Assembly (NCBI GenBank): GCA_903820285.1
Contig: CAIJGS010000040.1
Coordinates: forward strand, 1-38,190
DNA length: 38,190 bases
Reading direction: 5' to 3'
Origin: an uncultured Verrucomicrobia subdivision 3 bacterium
Lineage (GTDB): Bacteria; Verrucomicrobiota; Verrucomicrobiia; Limisphaerales; UBA11358
This document shows positions 6,247 through 15,030 of this stretch, piece by piece. The notes below the pieces were generated by a model. That model saw nothing but the letters and a program-made list of their open reading frames with translations. It searched no databases and had not been told where the DNA came from. The position numbers and the translations under genes are program-made. Positions within the stretch are counted from its first letter, which is position 1; each line of letters opens with the position of its first letter.

Positions 6247-8325
6247 CTACCACACCCTCACTTGCTGCTCCGCCGACCGCCACATGGGCTGGCCGGGTTT
6301 GACACCAAAGGCCGCATGGAAATCAGGAATGTTCGATAGCGGGCCGTTAACGCGCCATTTGGCGGGGGCGTGAACATCGCTGAGCAGGTGGTCGCGCAGG
6401 TGTTCGATGCGGTCCTGGTAGAGCCAGCCGAGGGTGTAGCCGAGGAAGTAGCGTTGCAGGGGGCTCAAGCCGGCGATGGGCTGGCCGGCCTGATATTGCG
6501 CGGTCTTTTTGAAGGCGTCGAGGCCGAGCAGGAGGCCGCCGTAGTCGGCGAGATTTTCGCCGAGGCTGGCGGCGCCGTTGATGTGCAAGCCGGGGATGGG
6601 TTCGTAAACATTGAACTGGGCAACCATGACTTTGGTGCGTTTTTGGAAACTCTTGGCGTCGGCGGGAGTCCACCAGTCGTGGAGATTGCCGGCGGGGTCG
6701 AATTGGCGGCCTTCATCGTCGAAGCCATGAGTGATTTCATGGCCGATGGTGGAGGCGGCGGCGTAACCGTAAATGACGGCATCGTCGAGGTCGGTGTCTT
6801 TCACGCCGGGCACGGTGAAGATGGCGGCGGGGAGGACGATCTCGTTGTTGGCGGGATTGTAGTAGGCGTTATAGGTCTGCGGGGTCATGTCCCATTCGGT
6901 GCGGTCCACGGGTTTGCCGAATTTGGAAACCATGTCGTGAAAATGCCAGCGCGAGGCGTTCAGCATATTCTCGCAATAGGAGTTGGTGCTGATGACCATG
7001 GTGGAATAATCCTTCCATTTGTCAGGGTAGCCGACCTTGGCGGTGATTTTGGCGAGCTTGGCCTGAGCCTTGGCCTTGGTCTCGGGGCTCATCCAGTCGA
7101 GGCGTTCGATGCGTTCGTGGTAGGCGCCGCGAATGGCTTCAACGAGCCCGACGTAGCGGGCCTTGGTGGCCGGCGGGAAATAGTCGGCCACAAAGATTTT
7201 GCCCAGGAGCATGCCCATGGTGCCGCCTTGGGCGTCGAGCACGCGTTTCCAACGGGGCCGCTGCTCCTGCTGGCCGGAGAGCACCTTGCCGTGGAAGGCG
7301 AAGTCTTCGGCCTCCCACTTCTCATCCAGACATTCGGCATAGGAGGAAACGAGTTCGAGCCGCAAGTAATCCTGCAACAGCGGCACCGGGGTTTTCTTGA
7401 GCAGACGGTTGAGGCCTTTGAAAAATTCAGGCTGGCCGACGATGACATTCGTGGCGGGCAAAGACAGTGCGGCGAGGCGCTGGTCCCAATCAATCAACGG
7501 GGTGTAGCCGGTGGTCAGCTTGGCGGGTGCCATTTTGTTATAGTTTTTCTCGGGGTCGCGGAGGTCTTCGAGTTTGCGGGATACTTTGGCGAGGGCGGTT
7601 TCGAAGGCCATGATTTGGTCGGCCCGTTTCGCGGCGTCAGCTTCTGATCGGCCGAGAAGTTTCAACATGCGGGTGACGTGCGCAACGTATTCTTTGCGAA
7701 TGTGGGCGATCCCGGCCTCGGGGTTGAAATAAAAATCGCGATCGGGCAGGCCGATTCCGCCCTGCGAAATGTGGACGGACATGAGGTCACTCGCTTTTTC
7801 ATCCTGGTCCACGGAGACATCGCAGAAGGTTTCGACTTCGATTTCGCGGAAGCGGAAGGAGACATCGAGGACGTCAGCGAGGGTTTTGATGGCATCAATG
7901 GCCGCGAGCTCGGATTTCAGGGGCGACAGTCCGGCGGCATTGGCGCGGGGCACATCCATGGCGGCGATCCAGAAATCGCCAATTTTCTGGCGGTCGCTGC
8001 CGGGTGGCGGCGAGTTCTTGGCGGCGGATTCGTTGATCGTGCGCAGCTTCACATAGAGTTCCTCATCCACGAGATTGCCAATGCCCCAGCCGGCTTCGGC
8101 GGCGGGGATGGGATGGCTGGCAAGCCAGGCGCCATTGGCGAATTGGAAAAAGTCCGCGCCGGGATCCACCGAGCGATCAAGATTGGTGACGAGAATATCC
8201 ATGGAAGCGGGAGGGAGGGAAATGGGTTCAGCCGAAACGGAAGCGGGTGCCAAGGCCAGCGGCAACGCAGCGAGTGCGCCCGCAAAAAGACTACGCAAGG
8301 CCATGCGGCCGGATGATCGATTCAT
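6247..8325 (-). CDS. M13 (neprilysin/PepO-like) zinc metallopeptidase, secreted
   Basis: M13 peptidases cleave oligopeptides with a single catalytic zinc. The 692-residue length is typical. A signal peptide (MNRSSGRMALRSLFAGAL and on to SVSA) precedes a mature start with the family's VDPGADFFQFANGAW block. The catalytic HEITH is at residues 529-533, the third zinc ligand is the Glu of ENLADYGG at about 590, and the substrate-binding NAYY is at 486-489. The chain ends with the usual VW dipeptide. A TTG 18 bases upstream opens the same frame, but the ATG at 8325 puts the basic end of the signal peptide first. It is likely periplasmic or secreted, and is divergent from the GH115 gene. Confidence 0.95.
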   Translation of the reverse strand: MNRSSGRMALRSLFAGALAALPLALAPASVSAEPISLPPASMDILVTNLDRSVDPGADFFQFANGAWLASHPIPAAEAGWGIGNLVDEELYVKLRTINESAAKNSPPPGSDRQKIGDFWIAAMDVPRANAAGLSPLKSELAAIDAIKTLADVLDVSFRFREIEVETFCDVSVDQDEKASDLMSVHISQGGIGLPDRDFYFNPEAGIAHIRKEYVAHVTRMLKLLGRSEADAAKRADQIMAFETALAKVSRKLEDLRDPEKNYNKMAPAKLTTGYTPLIDWDQRLAALSLPATNVIVGQPEFFKGLNRLLKKTPVPLLQDYLRLELVSSYAECLDEKWEAEDFAFHGKVLSGQQEQRPRWKRVLDAQGGTMGMLLGKIFVADYFPPATKARYVGLVEAIRGAYHERIERLDWMSPETKAKAQAKLAKITAKVGYPDKWKDYSTMVISTNSYCENMLNASRWHFHDMVSKFGKPVDRTEWDMTPQTYNAYYNPANNEIVLPAAIFTVPGVKDTDLDDAVIYGYAAASTIGHEITHGFDDEGRQFDPAGNLHDWWTPADAKSFQKRTKVMVAQFNVYEPIPGLHINGAASLGENLADYGGLLLGLDAFKKTAQYQAGQPIAGLSPLQRYFLGYTLGWLYQDRIEHLRDHLLSDVHAPAKWRVNGPLSNIPDFHAAFGVKPGQPMWRSAEQQVRVW

Positions 8326-8566
8326 AATGAATTGGTTGTCCAAGTCAACCGGGGCGGCGGATCAACCATGAAACGCTGCTCCCGACCGGCACTTCCTATG
8401 GTGCCGGCATGTCCCGGACGGCCATGACGGTAAGCCAAACTTGGCCGGGTGTCACTTCCTTCTTGCGTGGGAGAATACCTCCGTGTGCCATAGTATATTT
8501 TGGAGGCCGACTGGTTGTTGATTTCGCCCACCCCGCCTGCAACAATCATCACAGACAAAATAACCC

Positions 8567-11530
8567 ATGAATAAAACCGGTTTCGCCACCCGCCTCCTCG
8601 CGGTTGCCCTGCTCGCCCTATTACCGCTCACCAGCTTGGCCGCCAGTCTGACCGTGGATTTCAACAACCCGCCGGCCACGGATGTCTGGCTGCTCGCCCA
8701 TGGCCAGACCGCCGTCCCGCTCCTCGTTGAAACCAACTCCCCGCCCGCCGTCCTCCGCGCCGCCAACGACCTCGCCCAAGACATCGCCCGCGTCACCGGC
8801 AAATCGCCCACCGTCGAAAACACCCCCGCCGCCACCTCCGCCAATCTCGTCATCATCGGCACCCTCGGTCAAAGCCCGCTGCTCGACCGACTCGCCGCCG
8901 CCGGCAAACTCGCCACCAAGGGTGTCGCCGGCCAGTGGGAAAGTTATGTCTTGCAACTTGTGGACCACCCGCTCCCCGGCGTGGACCGTGCCCTCGTCAT
9001 CGCCGGCAGCGACCGTCGCGGCACCATCTTTGGCATCTACGATCTCTCCGCCCGCATCGGCGTTTCGCCTTGGTATTGGTGGGCCGATGTCCCCGTCACC
9101 CATCGTGACTCTGTAGCCCTGCGCGGCGATCTGTTTCAGCAAGGCCCGCCCGCCGTGAAATATCGCGGCATCTTCCTCAACGACGAAGACTGGGGCCTCC
9201 GCCCCTGGGCCACCCAAACCCTCGAACCCGAAAACGGCAACATCGGTCCCAAGACCTACGCGCATTTATTTGAACTTCTCCTGCGTCTTCATGCCAACTA
9301 TCTCTGGCCCGCCATGCACCCTGGCACCCTCGCCTTCAATCATTTTCCCGAGAACAAAAAAATCGCCGACGCCTATGGCATCGTCATGGGCTCCTCCCAT
9401 TGCGAACAGATGCTCTGCGACAACGTCAGCGAATGGGACGAGAAAAAATATGGCGACTACAACTTCGTTACCAATCCCTCCGGCGTCCTGAAATACTGGG
9501 CTCAGCGCGTCCATGACAATGGCGCCTACGAAAACATTTATACCGTCGGCATGCGCGGCATTCACGATGGCGGCATGCCCGGCGGCGGCACCACCCGCGA
9601 AAAAGCCGCCCGGCTACACGACATCATTTCCCATCAGCGCGACCTCCTCACCCAAGGCGTAAACTCGGACGTCGCCCGCGTGCCGCAAATTTTCTGCCCC
9701 TACAAGGAAGTGCTCGAACTCTACCGGCTCGCACCCAATATTCCAGACGACATCACCCTCGTCTGGCCCGATGACAACTACGGCTACGTCCGCCAGTTCT
9801 CCAGCCCCGCCGAACGCGCCCGCTCCGGCGGCGGCGGCGTGTATTATCACATCTCCTATTGGGGCGCGCCTTACGATTATCTCTGGCTCGACACCACCGC
9901 CCCCGCCCTCATCGCCGAGGAAATGACCAAGGCCTATGCCTACGGCGCCAACCGCGTCTGGATTCTCAATGTCGGCGACCTAAAGCCCGGCGAAATCGGC
10001 GCCGAATTTTTCCTCAACCTCGGCTGGAATCCCTCCGCCTGGAATGGTGTCAACACCGATGAAATGCTCACGCGCCAGTTCACCCGCGATTTCGGTCCCG
10101 AGCTTGCCCCCGAAATCGTTTCCATCCTCGATGAATATTACCGCCTCAATTTCTCCCGCAAGCCCGAGCACATGGGCATCGACCCCAAGAACCGTTTCCT
10201 CAAGCAATCCCCCTTCTCCTCCACCTTGAATGGCGATGAAACCCTCCGCCGCGTGGTCGCCTGGCGCACCCTCGTGAATCGCGTGGCCGCCCTGGTCAAC
10301 CATGTGCCCGTCCCCGCGCGCGATGCCTTCTTTGAATTCATCGGCTATCCCGTCCGCACCGCCTGCGCCGCCAACGTAAAAGCCCTCGCCATCGCTAATT
10401 TTGACGCCGCCAACGCCCAGGGCCGCATCATGAATCCCGAATGGAACCAGATCGCCGGGCAAGCCCAGACGAAAATCGACACGCTCACCAAGGCGTACAA
10501 CGAAACCCTCGCCGCCGGCAAATGGCGCGGCATGATGTCCGCCCAACCCCGCAAGCTTGCCACCTTCAATCCACCGTCTCTGCCGCCGCAACCGGATTAT
10601 CCCTGGTGCCCCGCGCGCCTCGGCGTCGTGGTCGAAGGCACGCCCACCGCTCATTTGGCCAGTGACACCAATACCCCCTGCCCTGCCCTGCCTGAATTCA
10701 CCTACCCGCTGTCGCCCACCGCCTTCGTGGATGTTTTCAACGCCGGCACCGCCCCCATGAAATGGTCCGTCGAAAGCGATGAACCTTGGATTCACTTTAC
10801 CCCTGCCAGCGGTGCCGCCGATGCCCGCGTGCAAGTCACCATCGATTGGGCCCATGCCCCGCAAACCGGCGAAGCCCATGGCACACTGCACATCTTCGCT
10901 CCCGGCCAGAACCATCTCATTCCCGTGAATATTTTCCACGCCGCCACCGCCGACATCGTGGCCAATACGGATTTCATGGAATCCGCCAACCGCGTCATCC
11001 TCCAAGCCACCCACGTCAGCCAAGCCATTCCCGGCCGCGATGCCCAATGGCGCGCCATCCCCGGCCTCGGCTACAACGGCGCCGCCATGAGCGTCTTCCC
11101 CGTCACCACCGCCGTCCGCACCGAACCCGCCAAAATCATCGCCGAATCGCCCTGCCTCACCTATCGCCTCTGGCTCCGCCACCCCGGTGACTGGTCAGTC
11201 ACCCTGCGCACGCTCCCGACCTTTTCCGTCGAAACCGGCCAACCCCAACGCTACGCCATCGCCTTCGACGACGCCCCGCCGCAAATCGTCGCCCTCCCGA
11301 CCAGCCTCAGTGAAAACGATCCCAAGTGGCAGGAAAACGTCCTGCGCAACGCCGCCCTCACCACCAGTCACCATAACATTACGCAACCCGGCGCCCACAC
11401 CCTGAAAATCCGGATGGTCGACCCCGGCCTCGTCCTCGACGCCATCGCCGCCGAAAACCACCCCGCCCAACCCCTCGGCTACACCTGGCCCGACGAAACC
11501 CGCATCGCCATCACGACAGCGGCAAAGTAA
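8567..11530 (+). CDS. GH115 family alpha-glucuronidase, secreted
   Basis: GH115 enzymes remove (4-O-methyl-)glucuronic acid side chains from xylan. The 987-residue protein has a signal peptide (MNKTGFATRLLAVALLALLP and on to LAA). An N-terminal alpha/beta domain ends in RRGTIFGIYDLSARIGVSPW at about 151-169. The catalytic barrel opens with KYRGIFLNDEDWGLRPWA at about 198 and includes LHANYLWPAMHPG, VGMRGIHDGGMPGG and VWPDDNYGYVRQF (about 399-411), then HISYWGAPYDYLWLDTT. The C-terminal third has beta-sandwich segments (WSVESDEPWIHFTPASG) of the kind that close GH115 proteins. Substrate specificity cannot be read from sequence alone. It is a single gene, divergent from the M13 peptidase and followed directly by a hairpin repeat. 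Confidence 0.93.
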   Translation: MNKTGFATRLLAVALLALLPLTSLAASLTVDFNNPPATDVWLLAHGQTAVPLLVETNSPPAVLRAANDLAQDIARVTGKSPTVENTPAATSANLVIIGTLGQSPLLDRLAAAGKLATKGVAGQWESYVLQLVDHPLPGVDRALVIAGSDRRGTIFGIYDLSARIGVSPWYWWADVPVTHRDSVALRGDLFQQGPPAVKYRGIFLNDEDWGLRPWATQTLEPENGNIGPKTYAHLFELLLRLHANYLWPAMHPGTLAFNHFPENKKIADAYGIVMGSSHCEQMLCDNVSEWDEKKYGDYNFVTNPSGVLKYWAQRVHDNGAYENIYTVGMRGIHDGGMPGGGTTREKAARLHDIISHQRDLLTQGVNSDVARVPQIFCPYKEVLELYRLAPNIPDDITLVWPDDNYGYVRQFSSPAERARSGGGGVYYHISYWGAPYDYLWLDTTAPALIAEEMTKAYAYGANRVWILNVGDLKPGEIGAEFFLNLGWNPSAWNGVNTDEMLTRQFTRDFGPELAPEIVSILDEYYRLNFSRKPEHMGIDPKNRFLKQSPFSSTLNGDETLRRVVAWRTLVNRVAALVNHVPVPARDAFFEFIGYPVRTACAANVKALAIANFDAANAQGRIMNPEWNQIAGQAQTKIDTLTKAYNETLAAGKWRGMMSAQPRKLATFNPPSLPPQPDYPWCPARLGVVVEGTPTAHLASDTNTPCPALPEFTYPLSPTAFVDVFNAGTAPMKWSVESDEPWIHFTPASGAADARVQVTIDWAHAPQTGEAHGTLHIFAPGQNHLIPVNIFHAATADIVANTDFMESANRVILQATHVSQAIPGRDAQWRAIPGLGYNGAAMSVFPVTTAVRTEPAKIIAESPCLTYRLWLRHPGDWSVTLRTLPTFSVETGQPQRYAIAFDDAPPQIVALPTSLSENDPKWQENVLRNAALTTSHHNITQPGAHTLKIRMVDPGLVLDAIAAENHPAQPLGYTWPDETRIAITTAAK

Positions 11531-11622
11531 GCCCCCAATGTGGAGTGCGCAGTCATGCCTGCGCACTCCACACATTGGCGCCCTCTCCATTAAAGCTAGC
11601 CTGTGCCCTGTCAAAATTCTTG
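11531..11622. repeat. Hairpin-bearing intergenic repeat, copy A (probable GH115 terminator)
   Basis: Immediately after the GH115 stop, arms at 11535-11552 and 11559-11578 (CCAATGTG..GAGTGCGCAG against CTGCGCACTCCACACATTGG) form a stem of about 18 bp around a 6-base loop. There is one 2-base bulge. The flanks, GCCCCCAATGTGGAGTG on the left and GCGCCCTC..CCAT..AAGCT..CCTGTCAAAAT on the right, recur at 13032-13167 with different hairpins between them. It could terminate GH115 transcription, but looks like a member of a dispersed repeat family. Confidence 0.7.
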
Positions 11623-11664
11623 ATCCAAGGAAGTTGCTCCTAAATCAGCGCTCGTTTTGTGCGG

Positions 11665-11943
11665 TTACCACCAATCCCATCGCCAACGACGGCCAAAAGT
11701 TCCGACCATGTCATCATCGTGAAAGGCTACAGAAAATTCCCACCGGCCGATTAGCAAATCTTTCCGCCAAAAAACGAACCCCTTCGTCTGCTCGCGAGAA
11801 GTAACAGGCTGACCAATACTTGCGTAAACATCTTGCCGGCTCATACCAGATCCAATGCTATTCCATTTTCGGGGCGGTTGGCTGACGACAAAAATCAAAC
11901 AGACCAGTGCCAGGGCAAAAATAATCAAAAATGGCTTTTTCAT
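11665..11943 (-). CDS. Small envelope protein with SmpA/OmlA (BamE-like) fold, tentative
   Basis: From the ATG at 11943 the product is 92 residues. An N-terminal membrane segment or uncleaved signal (MKKPFLIIFALALVCLIFVV) is followed by GSGMSRQDVYASIGQPVTS, then strands with WRKDLLIGRWEFSVAFHDDDMV. The Gly-Met-Ser...Val...Gly-x-Pro pattern followed by an aromatic beta strand resembles the SmpA/OmlA fold seen in BamE and many unrelated small envelope proteins. No lipobox cysteine is present, so it is probably membrane-anchored by its N-terminal helix. A longer frame upstream (to 12051) is not signal-like and is rejected. It is the first of three low-G+C minus-strand genes wedged between two glycoside hydrolase genes. 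Confidence 0.6.
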   Translation of the reverse strand: MKKPFLIIFALALVCLIFVVSQPPRKWNSIGSGMSRQDVYASIGQPVTSREQTKGFVFWRKDLLIGRWEFSVAFHDDDMVGTFGRRWRWDWW

Positions 11944-12050
11944 GGAGCGCTCAATTGGCGTTCGGTAAAAAACTATGCCGCCACCGGCTCGCGCTGTTAA
12001 CCGCGACAGTAAAACGAACGGCGCATACGGATTGCGATGAACGGTGGGCA

Positions 12051-12374
12051 CTAAACCTTTTGTAATTCTTCATACTCAATCTCTGTCTCAACGCCGGAAT
12101 GAATCTCCCAGCAATGTCGCTCACCGTGAGCCTCGCCAAGCTCAACAATCGAGCGTGAAATACCACCTTGCTGAGTGGCTCGCTGGTAAATAAAGACGCT
12201 CACACTGCCAGCGGGGCAAATAAACTGGCGATAAAATGTGCCACCCAACTTGAAACGTCCACCAACCTGATACTCCAACCAGTCCGGCAATCTCGTGTAA
12301 ATATTAATGATCAGCTCCGTCACGTATGCTCGGAACTGCTCCTCAGTCTCATCGGCTGGGCTCTCAATAAACAT
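12051..12374 (-). CDS. Hypothetical protein, 107 residues
   Basis: This is a soluble, acidic protein of about 107 residues with no signal peptide and no family I recognise. Its N-terminus (MFIESPADETEEQFRAYVTE) looks helical. The middle (WLEYQVGGRFKLGGTFYRQF, then GSVSVFIYQRA) looks like beta strands, and the end is acidic (EIEYEELQKV). Base composition is clearly lower in G+C than in the neighbouring hydrolases. The 37-base gap to the next orphan upstream suggests a small operon. A role as partner of the neighbouring orphan is possible but unsupported. Confidence 0.55.
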   Translation of the reverse strand: MFIESPADETEEQFRAYVTELIINIYTRLPDWLEYQVGGRFKLGGTFYRQFICPAGSVSVFIYQRATQQGGISRSIVELGEAHGERHCWEIHSGVETEIEYEELQKV

Positions 12375-12411
12375 AATTAAGTTGAGCTATGCGAATGGTT
12401 GGTGAGCATGG

Positions 12412-12750
12412 TCATACGGGCTTCTCCGTAACCGCGAGTAAAATTCGCTCAATCTCTGTGACAAGCTCCAAACGGTCACGTGTCCGAAACTTGTAAATCG
12501 GATCGTCATAACTGCTCTCGAACATCACCAAGGTAAACTTTCCATACTTCAAGTCACCCTCTGGGAACCAGCCGACATGAAGGACTCGCTTGAAGTGGGC
12601 GTTTTCCATTAGAAGCATATCCTCTCGAAAATAACAACTATGCAAACCATCTGGAATGGCTTCGGCAACTGGGTCAATTTCATACAAACCATCGTTGCAA
12701 ACAACAGTCCAACCGGTTGGAATACGCAAAGGCTGTAACGAAATTTCCAT
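12412..12750 (-). CDS. Hypothetical protein, 112 residues
   Basis: The start is placed at the ATG at 12750 because TAGGAG lies about 11 bases upstream and the protein becomes regular from there (MEISLQPLRIPTGWTVVCND). The longer frame to 12852 begins with an unlikely Cys/Trp-rich stretch. Features include LYEIDPVAEAIPDG, CYFREDMLLM, VLHVGWFPEGDLKYGKFTLVM and a C-terminal helix (LELVTEIERILLAV). Short proteins of this style (LPLRIPxGW, then YxxDP, then EDLL) recur among small orphan or immunity-like genes as far as I recall, but I cannot name the family. Row 12601-12660 has 23 of 60 G+C, against 45 of 60 in row 13201-13260 of the adjacent fucosidase, so lateral origin is likely. Confidence 0.6.
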   Translation of the reverse strand: MEISLQPLRIPTGWTVVCNDGLYEIDPVAEAIPDGLHSCYFREDMLLMENAHFKRVLHVGWFPEGDLKYGKFTLVMFESSYDDPIYKFRTRDRLELVTEIERILLAVTEKPV

Positions 12751-13031
12751 GTATATGGGGTCTCCTAAAAAATATAGCCAGTAACAAAAGCAAATTGGGT
12801 CTCTGCTCTCCAGCGTAGAAGTGGACTGGCACCATTGGTCATGCTTACGCATTTTCCCGCGTGCGCCATGATTGTCAACGCCAGATTACCGTTGGCAATG
12901 CATGTTGTTCGCATCCTGATAACGCCCAACTATCCTGAACCATGGCATTGTTGCAAACCATAAGAAACTTCCAGACCGATCGACTCAACAACCCCGACGA
13001 TTTCTGTATCACCCTCGCCCGCCAAAAAATC

Positions 13032-13167
13032 GCCCCCATGTGGAGTGTGGCGACACGTCGCCGCTTTTGAACTGGGAGACATGTCTCCCAGTCCCGCCGC
13101 CCAGCCACGCCTGCGCCCTCCCCATCGCTCGTCATTCAAGCTGGACTCCCCCCTGTCAAAATCCTAA
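13032..13167. repeat. Hairpin-bearing intergenic repeat, copy B
   Basis: The left flank GCCCCCATGTGGAGTG and the right flank GCGCCCTCCCCAT...AAGCT...CCTGTCAAAATCCT match copy A at 11531-11622. The interior differs. Here it carries GGCGAC/GTCGCC (13049-13062) and a perfect 22-base palindrome (13071-13092) in place of copy A's single long hairpin. The repeat ends 17 bases before the GH29 start codon, so it lies within the likely leader of that gene. Confidence 0.7.
13071..13092. repeat. Perfect 22-base palindrome
   Basis: The sequence is ACTGGGAGACA followed directly by its reverse complement, with no spacer. It is a module within repeat copy B, about 95 bases upstream of the GH29 start. It could extrude as a cruciform, form a tight RNA hairpin, or bind a dimeric protein. 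Confidence 0.7.
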
Positions 13168-13184
13168 ATTTTCCCATCACTTTT

Positions 13185-14936
13185 ATGAGACACAAACTCC
13201 TCTGGCCCCTGCTCCTCGCCGCCGCCCTTCTCCGCTGTACCGCCCTCGCCGCCGAATCGCCCGATCCCTACGCCCATGAAACCGCCGCCCAGCGCGATGC
13301 CCGCATGCACTGGTGGCGCGAGGCCCGCTTCGGCATGTTCATCCACTGGGGCGTTTACTCCGTGCCCGCCGGCTTCTACCAGGGCAACCCCGTTCCCGGC
13401 ATCGGCGAATGGATCATGTGCACCGGCAAAATCCCCATGTCCGAATATCAAAAATTCGCGCAGAACTACAACCCCACCAATTACAACGCCGAAGCCTGGG
13501 TCCGCCTCGCCAAAGAAGCGGGCATGAAGTACATCGTCATCACCGCCAAACATCACGACGGCTTCGCCAACTTTGAAACCAAGGCCAGCCCCTGGAACAT
13601 TGTCCAGGCCACGCCCTACGGTAAAGATGTCCTCAAACCGCTCGCCGCCGCCTGCCGTAAATACGGAATGAAACTCGGCTTCTATTATTCGCAAGCCCAG
13701 GACTGGAATAACGGCGGCTCCGAATGCGCCGGCACCTGGGACCCCGCCCAGAAGCAGAACATGGATGACTACATCGACCGCATCGCCGTCCCGCAGATGA
13801 AAGAACTCCTCTCCAACTATGGCGAATTCCCCGCCGTCCTCTGGTGGGACACCTCCTGCGATATGAACAAGGAACGAGCCGACAAACTCATCGCCCTCCT
13901 CAAGCTCAAGCCCGGCATCATCCACAACAACCGCCTCGGCGGCGGCTACAATGGCGATACCGAGACCCCGGAACAATACATCCCCGCCACCGGTTACCCC
14001 GGCCGCGACTGGGAATCCTGCATGACCATGAATGACACTTGGGGTTACAAGAGTAATGACAACAACTGGAAGTCCACCGAAACCATCATCCGCAACCTCG
14101 TCGACATCGCCAGCAAAGGCGGCAACTATCTCCTCAACGTCGGCCCCACCAGCCTCGGCCAAATTCCCGACCCGAGCATTGAACGTCTGAAAGCCGTTGG
14201 CGCCTGGATGAAGGTCAATGGCGACGCCATTTACGCCACCACCGCCAGCCCCTTCAAACGTCTCCCTTGGGGCCGCTGCACCACCAAGCTGGAGGGTAAT
14301 GAAACCACCCTCTATCTCCACGTCTTCAACTGGCCCGCCAATGGCATCCTGCTCGTGCCCGGCCTGAATAACTCCGTGAAATCCGCCCGTCTCCTCGCCA
14401 CCGGCGCCAAACTCAAATTCACCGGCACCGCCGACGGCGTCGAAATCAAGCTCCCCGCCAGCGCGCCCGACCCCATCTCCTCCACCATCATCCTCAAAAT
14501 CAAAGGCACTCCCGATGTCACCGCCAGCGCGAGCATCAGCCAGCAGTCGGACGGCAGCGTCCAGCTCCTCGCCAGCGATGCCGACCTCCATGGCGGCCTC
14601 AAATATGAAGACGGCGGCGGCAAGGACAACATCGGCTATTGGACCAATCCCGCCGACACCGCCCAATGGACGTTCAAGCTCACCCAAGCCGGCAAGTTCA
14701 ACCTCACCGCCGACATCGCCTCCCTCGGCTCCGGCCAGTTCGAACTCAGCGTCGGCTCCCAAAAACTCACCGGCATCGCGCCGGACACGAAAGACTACAC
14801 CCGTTTCAAAACCATCCCACTGACCGGCACCCTGGATCTGCCCGCCGGCATCACCACCCTCACCGTCAAACCCGTCGCCACCGGCTGGGAACCGCTGAAC
14901 CTCCGCCGCCTGCAACTGGTTCCGGCAAAGGACTGA
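13185..14936 (+). CDS. GH29 alpha-L-fucosidase, secreted
   Basis: GH29 enzymes release alpha-linked L-fucose from glycans by a retaining mechanism. The 583-residue protein has a signal peptide (MRHKLLWPLLLAAALLRCTA and on). The catalytic barrel contains WWREARFGMFIHWGVYSVPA (about 43-62), YIVITAKHHDGFANF (about 116-130) and FPAVLWWDTSC. In that last motif Asp222 fits the nucleophile position. WESCMTMNDTWGY (about 276-288) and KGGNYLLNVGPTSLG (about 311-325) are family hallmarks. After a beta-sandwich, residues of about 465-583 form an extra domain resembling carbohydrate-binding modules (GYWTNPADTAQWTFKLTQAG, then an LNLRRLQL-like end). It lies downstream of repeat copy B with no clear Shine-Dalgarno sequence. 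Confidence 0.93.
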   Translation: MRHKLLWPLLLAAALLRCTALAAESPDPYAHETAAQRDARMHWWREARFGMFIHWGVYSVPAGFYQGNPVPGIGEWIMCTGKIPMSEYQKFAQNYNPTNYNAEAWVRLAKEAGMKYIVITAKHHDGFANFETKASPWNIVQATPYGKDVLKPLAAACRKYGMKLGFYYSQAQDWNNGGSECAGTWDPAQKQNMDDYIDRIAVPQMKELLSNYGEFPAVLWWDTSCDMNKERADKLIALLKLKPGIIHNNRLGGGYNGDTETPEQYIPATGYPGRDWESCMTMNDTWGYKSNDNNWKSTETIIRNLVDIASKGGNYLLNVGPTSLGQIPDPSIERLKAVGAWMKVNGDAIYATTASPFKRLPWGRCTTKLEGNETTLYLHVFNWPANGILLVPGLNNSVKSARLLATGAKLKFTGTADGVEIKLPASAPDPISSTIILKIKGTPDVTASASISQQSDGSVQLLASDADLHGGLKYEDGGGKDNIGYWTNPADTAQWTFKLTQAGKFNLTADIASLGSGQFELSVGSQKLTGIAPDTKDYTRFKTIPLTGTLDLPAGITTLTVKPVATGWEPLNLRRLQLVPAKD

Positions 14937-15030
14937 ACCACCATTCTTTCAGCCACGCCCAGGCCGTTCAAGGCCAGGCCAATGCATGGCGCGACTTGCC
15001 GAACCGGCCGGGTGCGTCTACATTGCCAGC

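Larger units (their letters stand above)
12751..13184. other. Intergenic region upstream of the fucosidase gene
   Basis: This 434-base gap separates the divergently oriented orphan cluster and the GH29 gene. It must contain promoters for both, but I see no convincing sigma-70 pair. The right part is filled by repeat copy B (13032-13167). A 42-codon plus-strand frame at 12942-13070 ends inside that repeat and is not supported. Confidence 0.5.

Noticed and set aside
6370-7647. 425-codon plus-strand frame over the M13 peptidase
   Set aside because: The peptidase has an intact HEITH and ENLAD on the minus strand; the plus frame has no family resemblance.
8344-8566. Possible sigma-70 promoter for GH115 (TTGCGT with TATATT)
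   Set aside because: The spacing between the two boxes is about 25 bases, far from the 16-18 expected.
9980-11182. 400-codon minus-strand frame over GH115
   Set aside because: Gly/Asp/His-rich shadow of a gene whose own frame carries all GH115 motifs.
12942-13070. 42-codon plus-strand frame upstream of the fucosidase
   Set aside because: It ends inside the hairpin repeat, which supplies its last dozen codons, so it is probably accidental.
13164-14915. 583-codon open frame on the minus strand
   Set aside because: It mirrors the GH29 fucosidase frame; its Gly/Val/Glu-rich composition is the usual antisense image of a G+C-rich gene.
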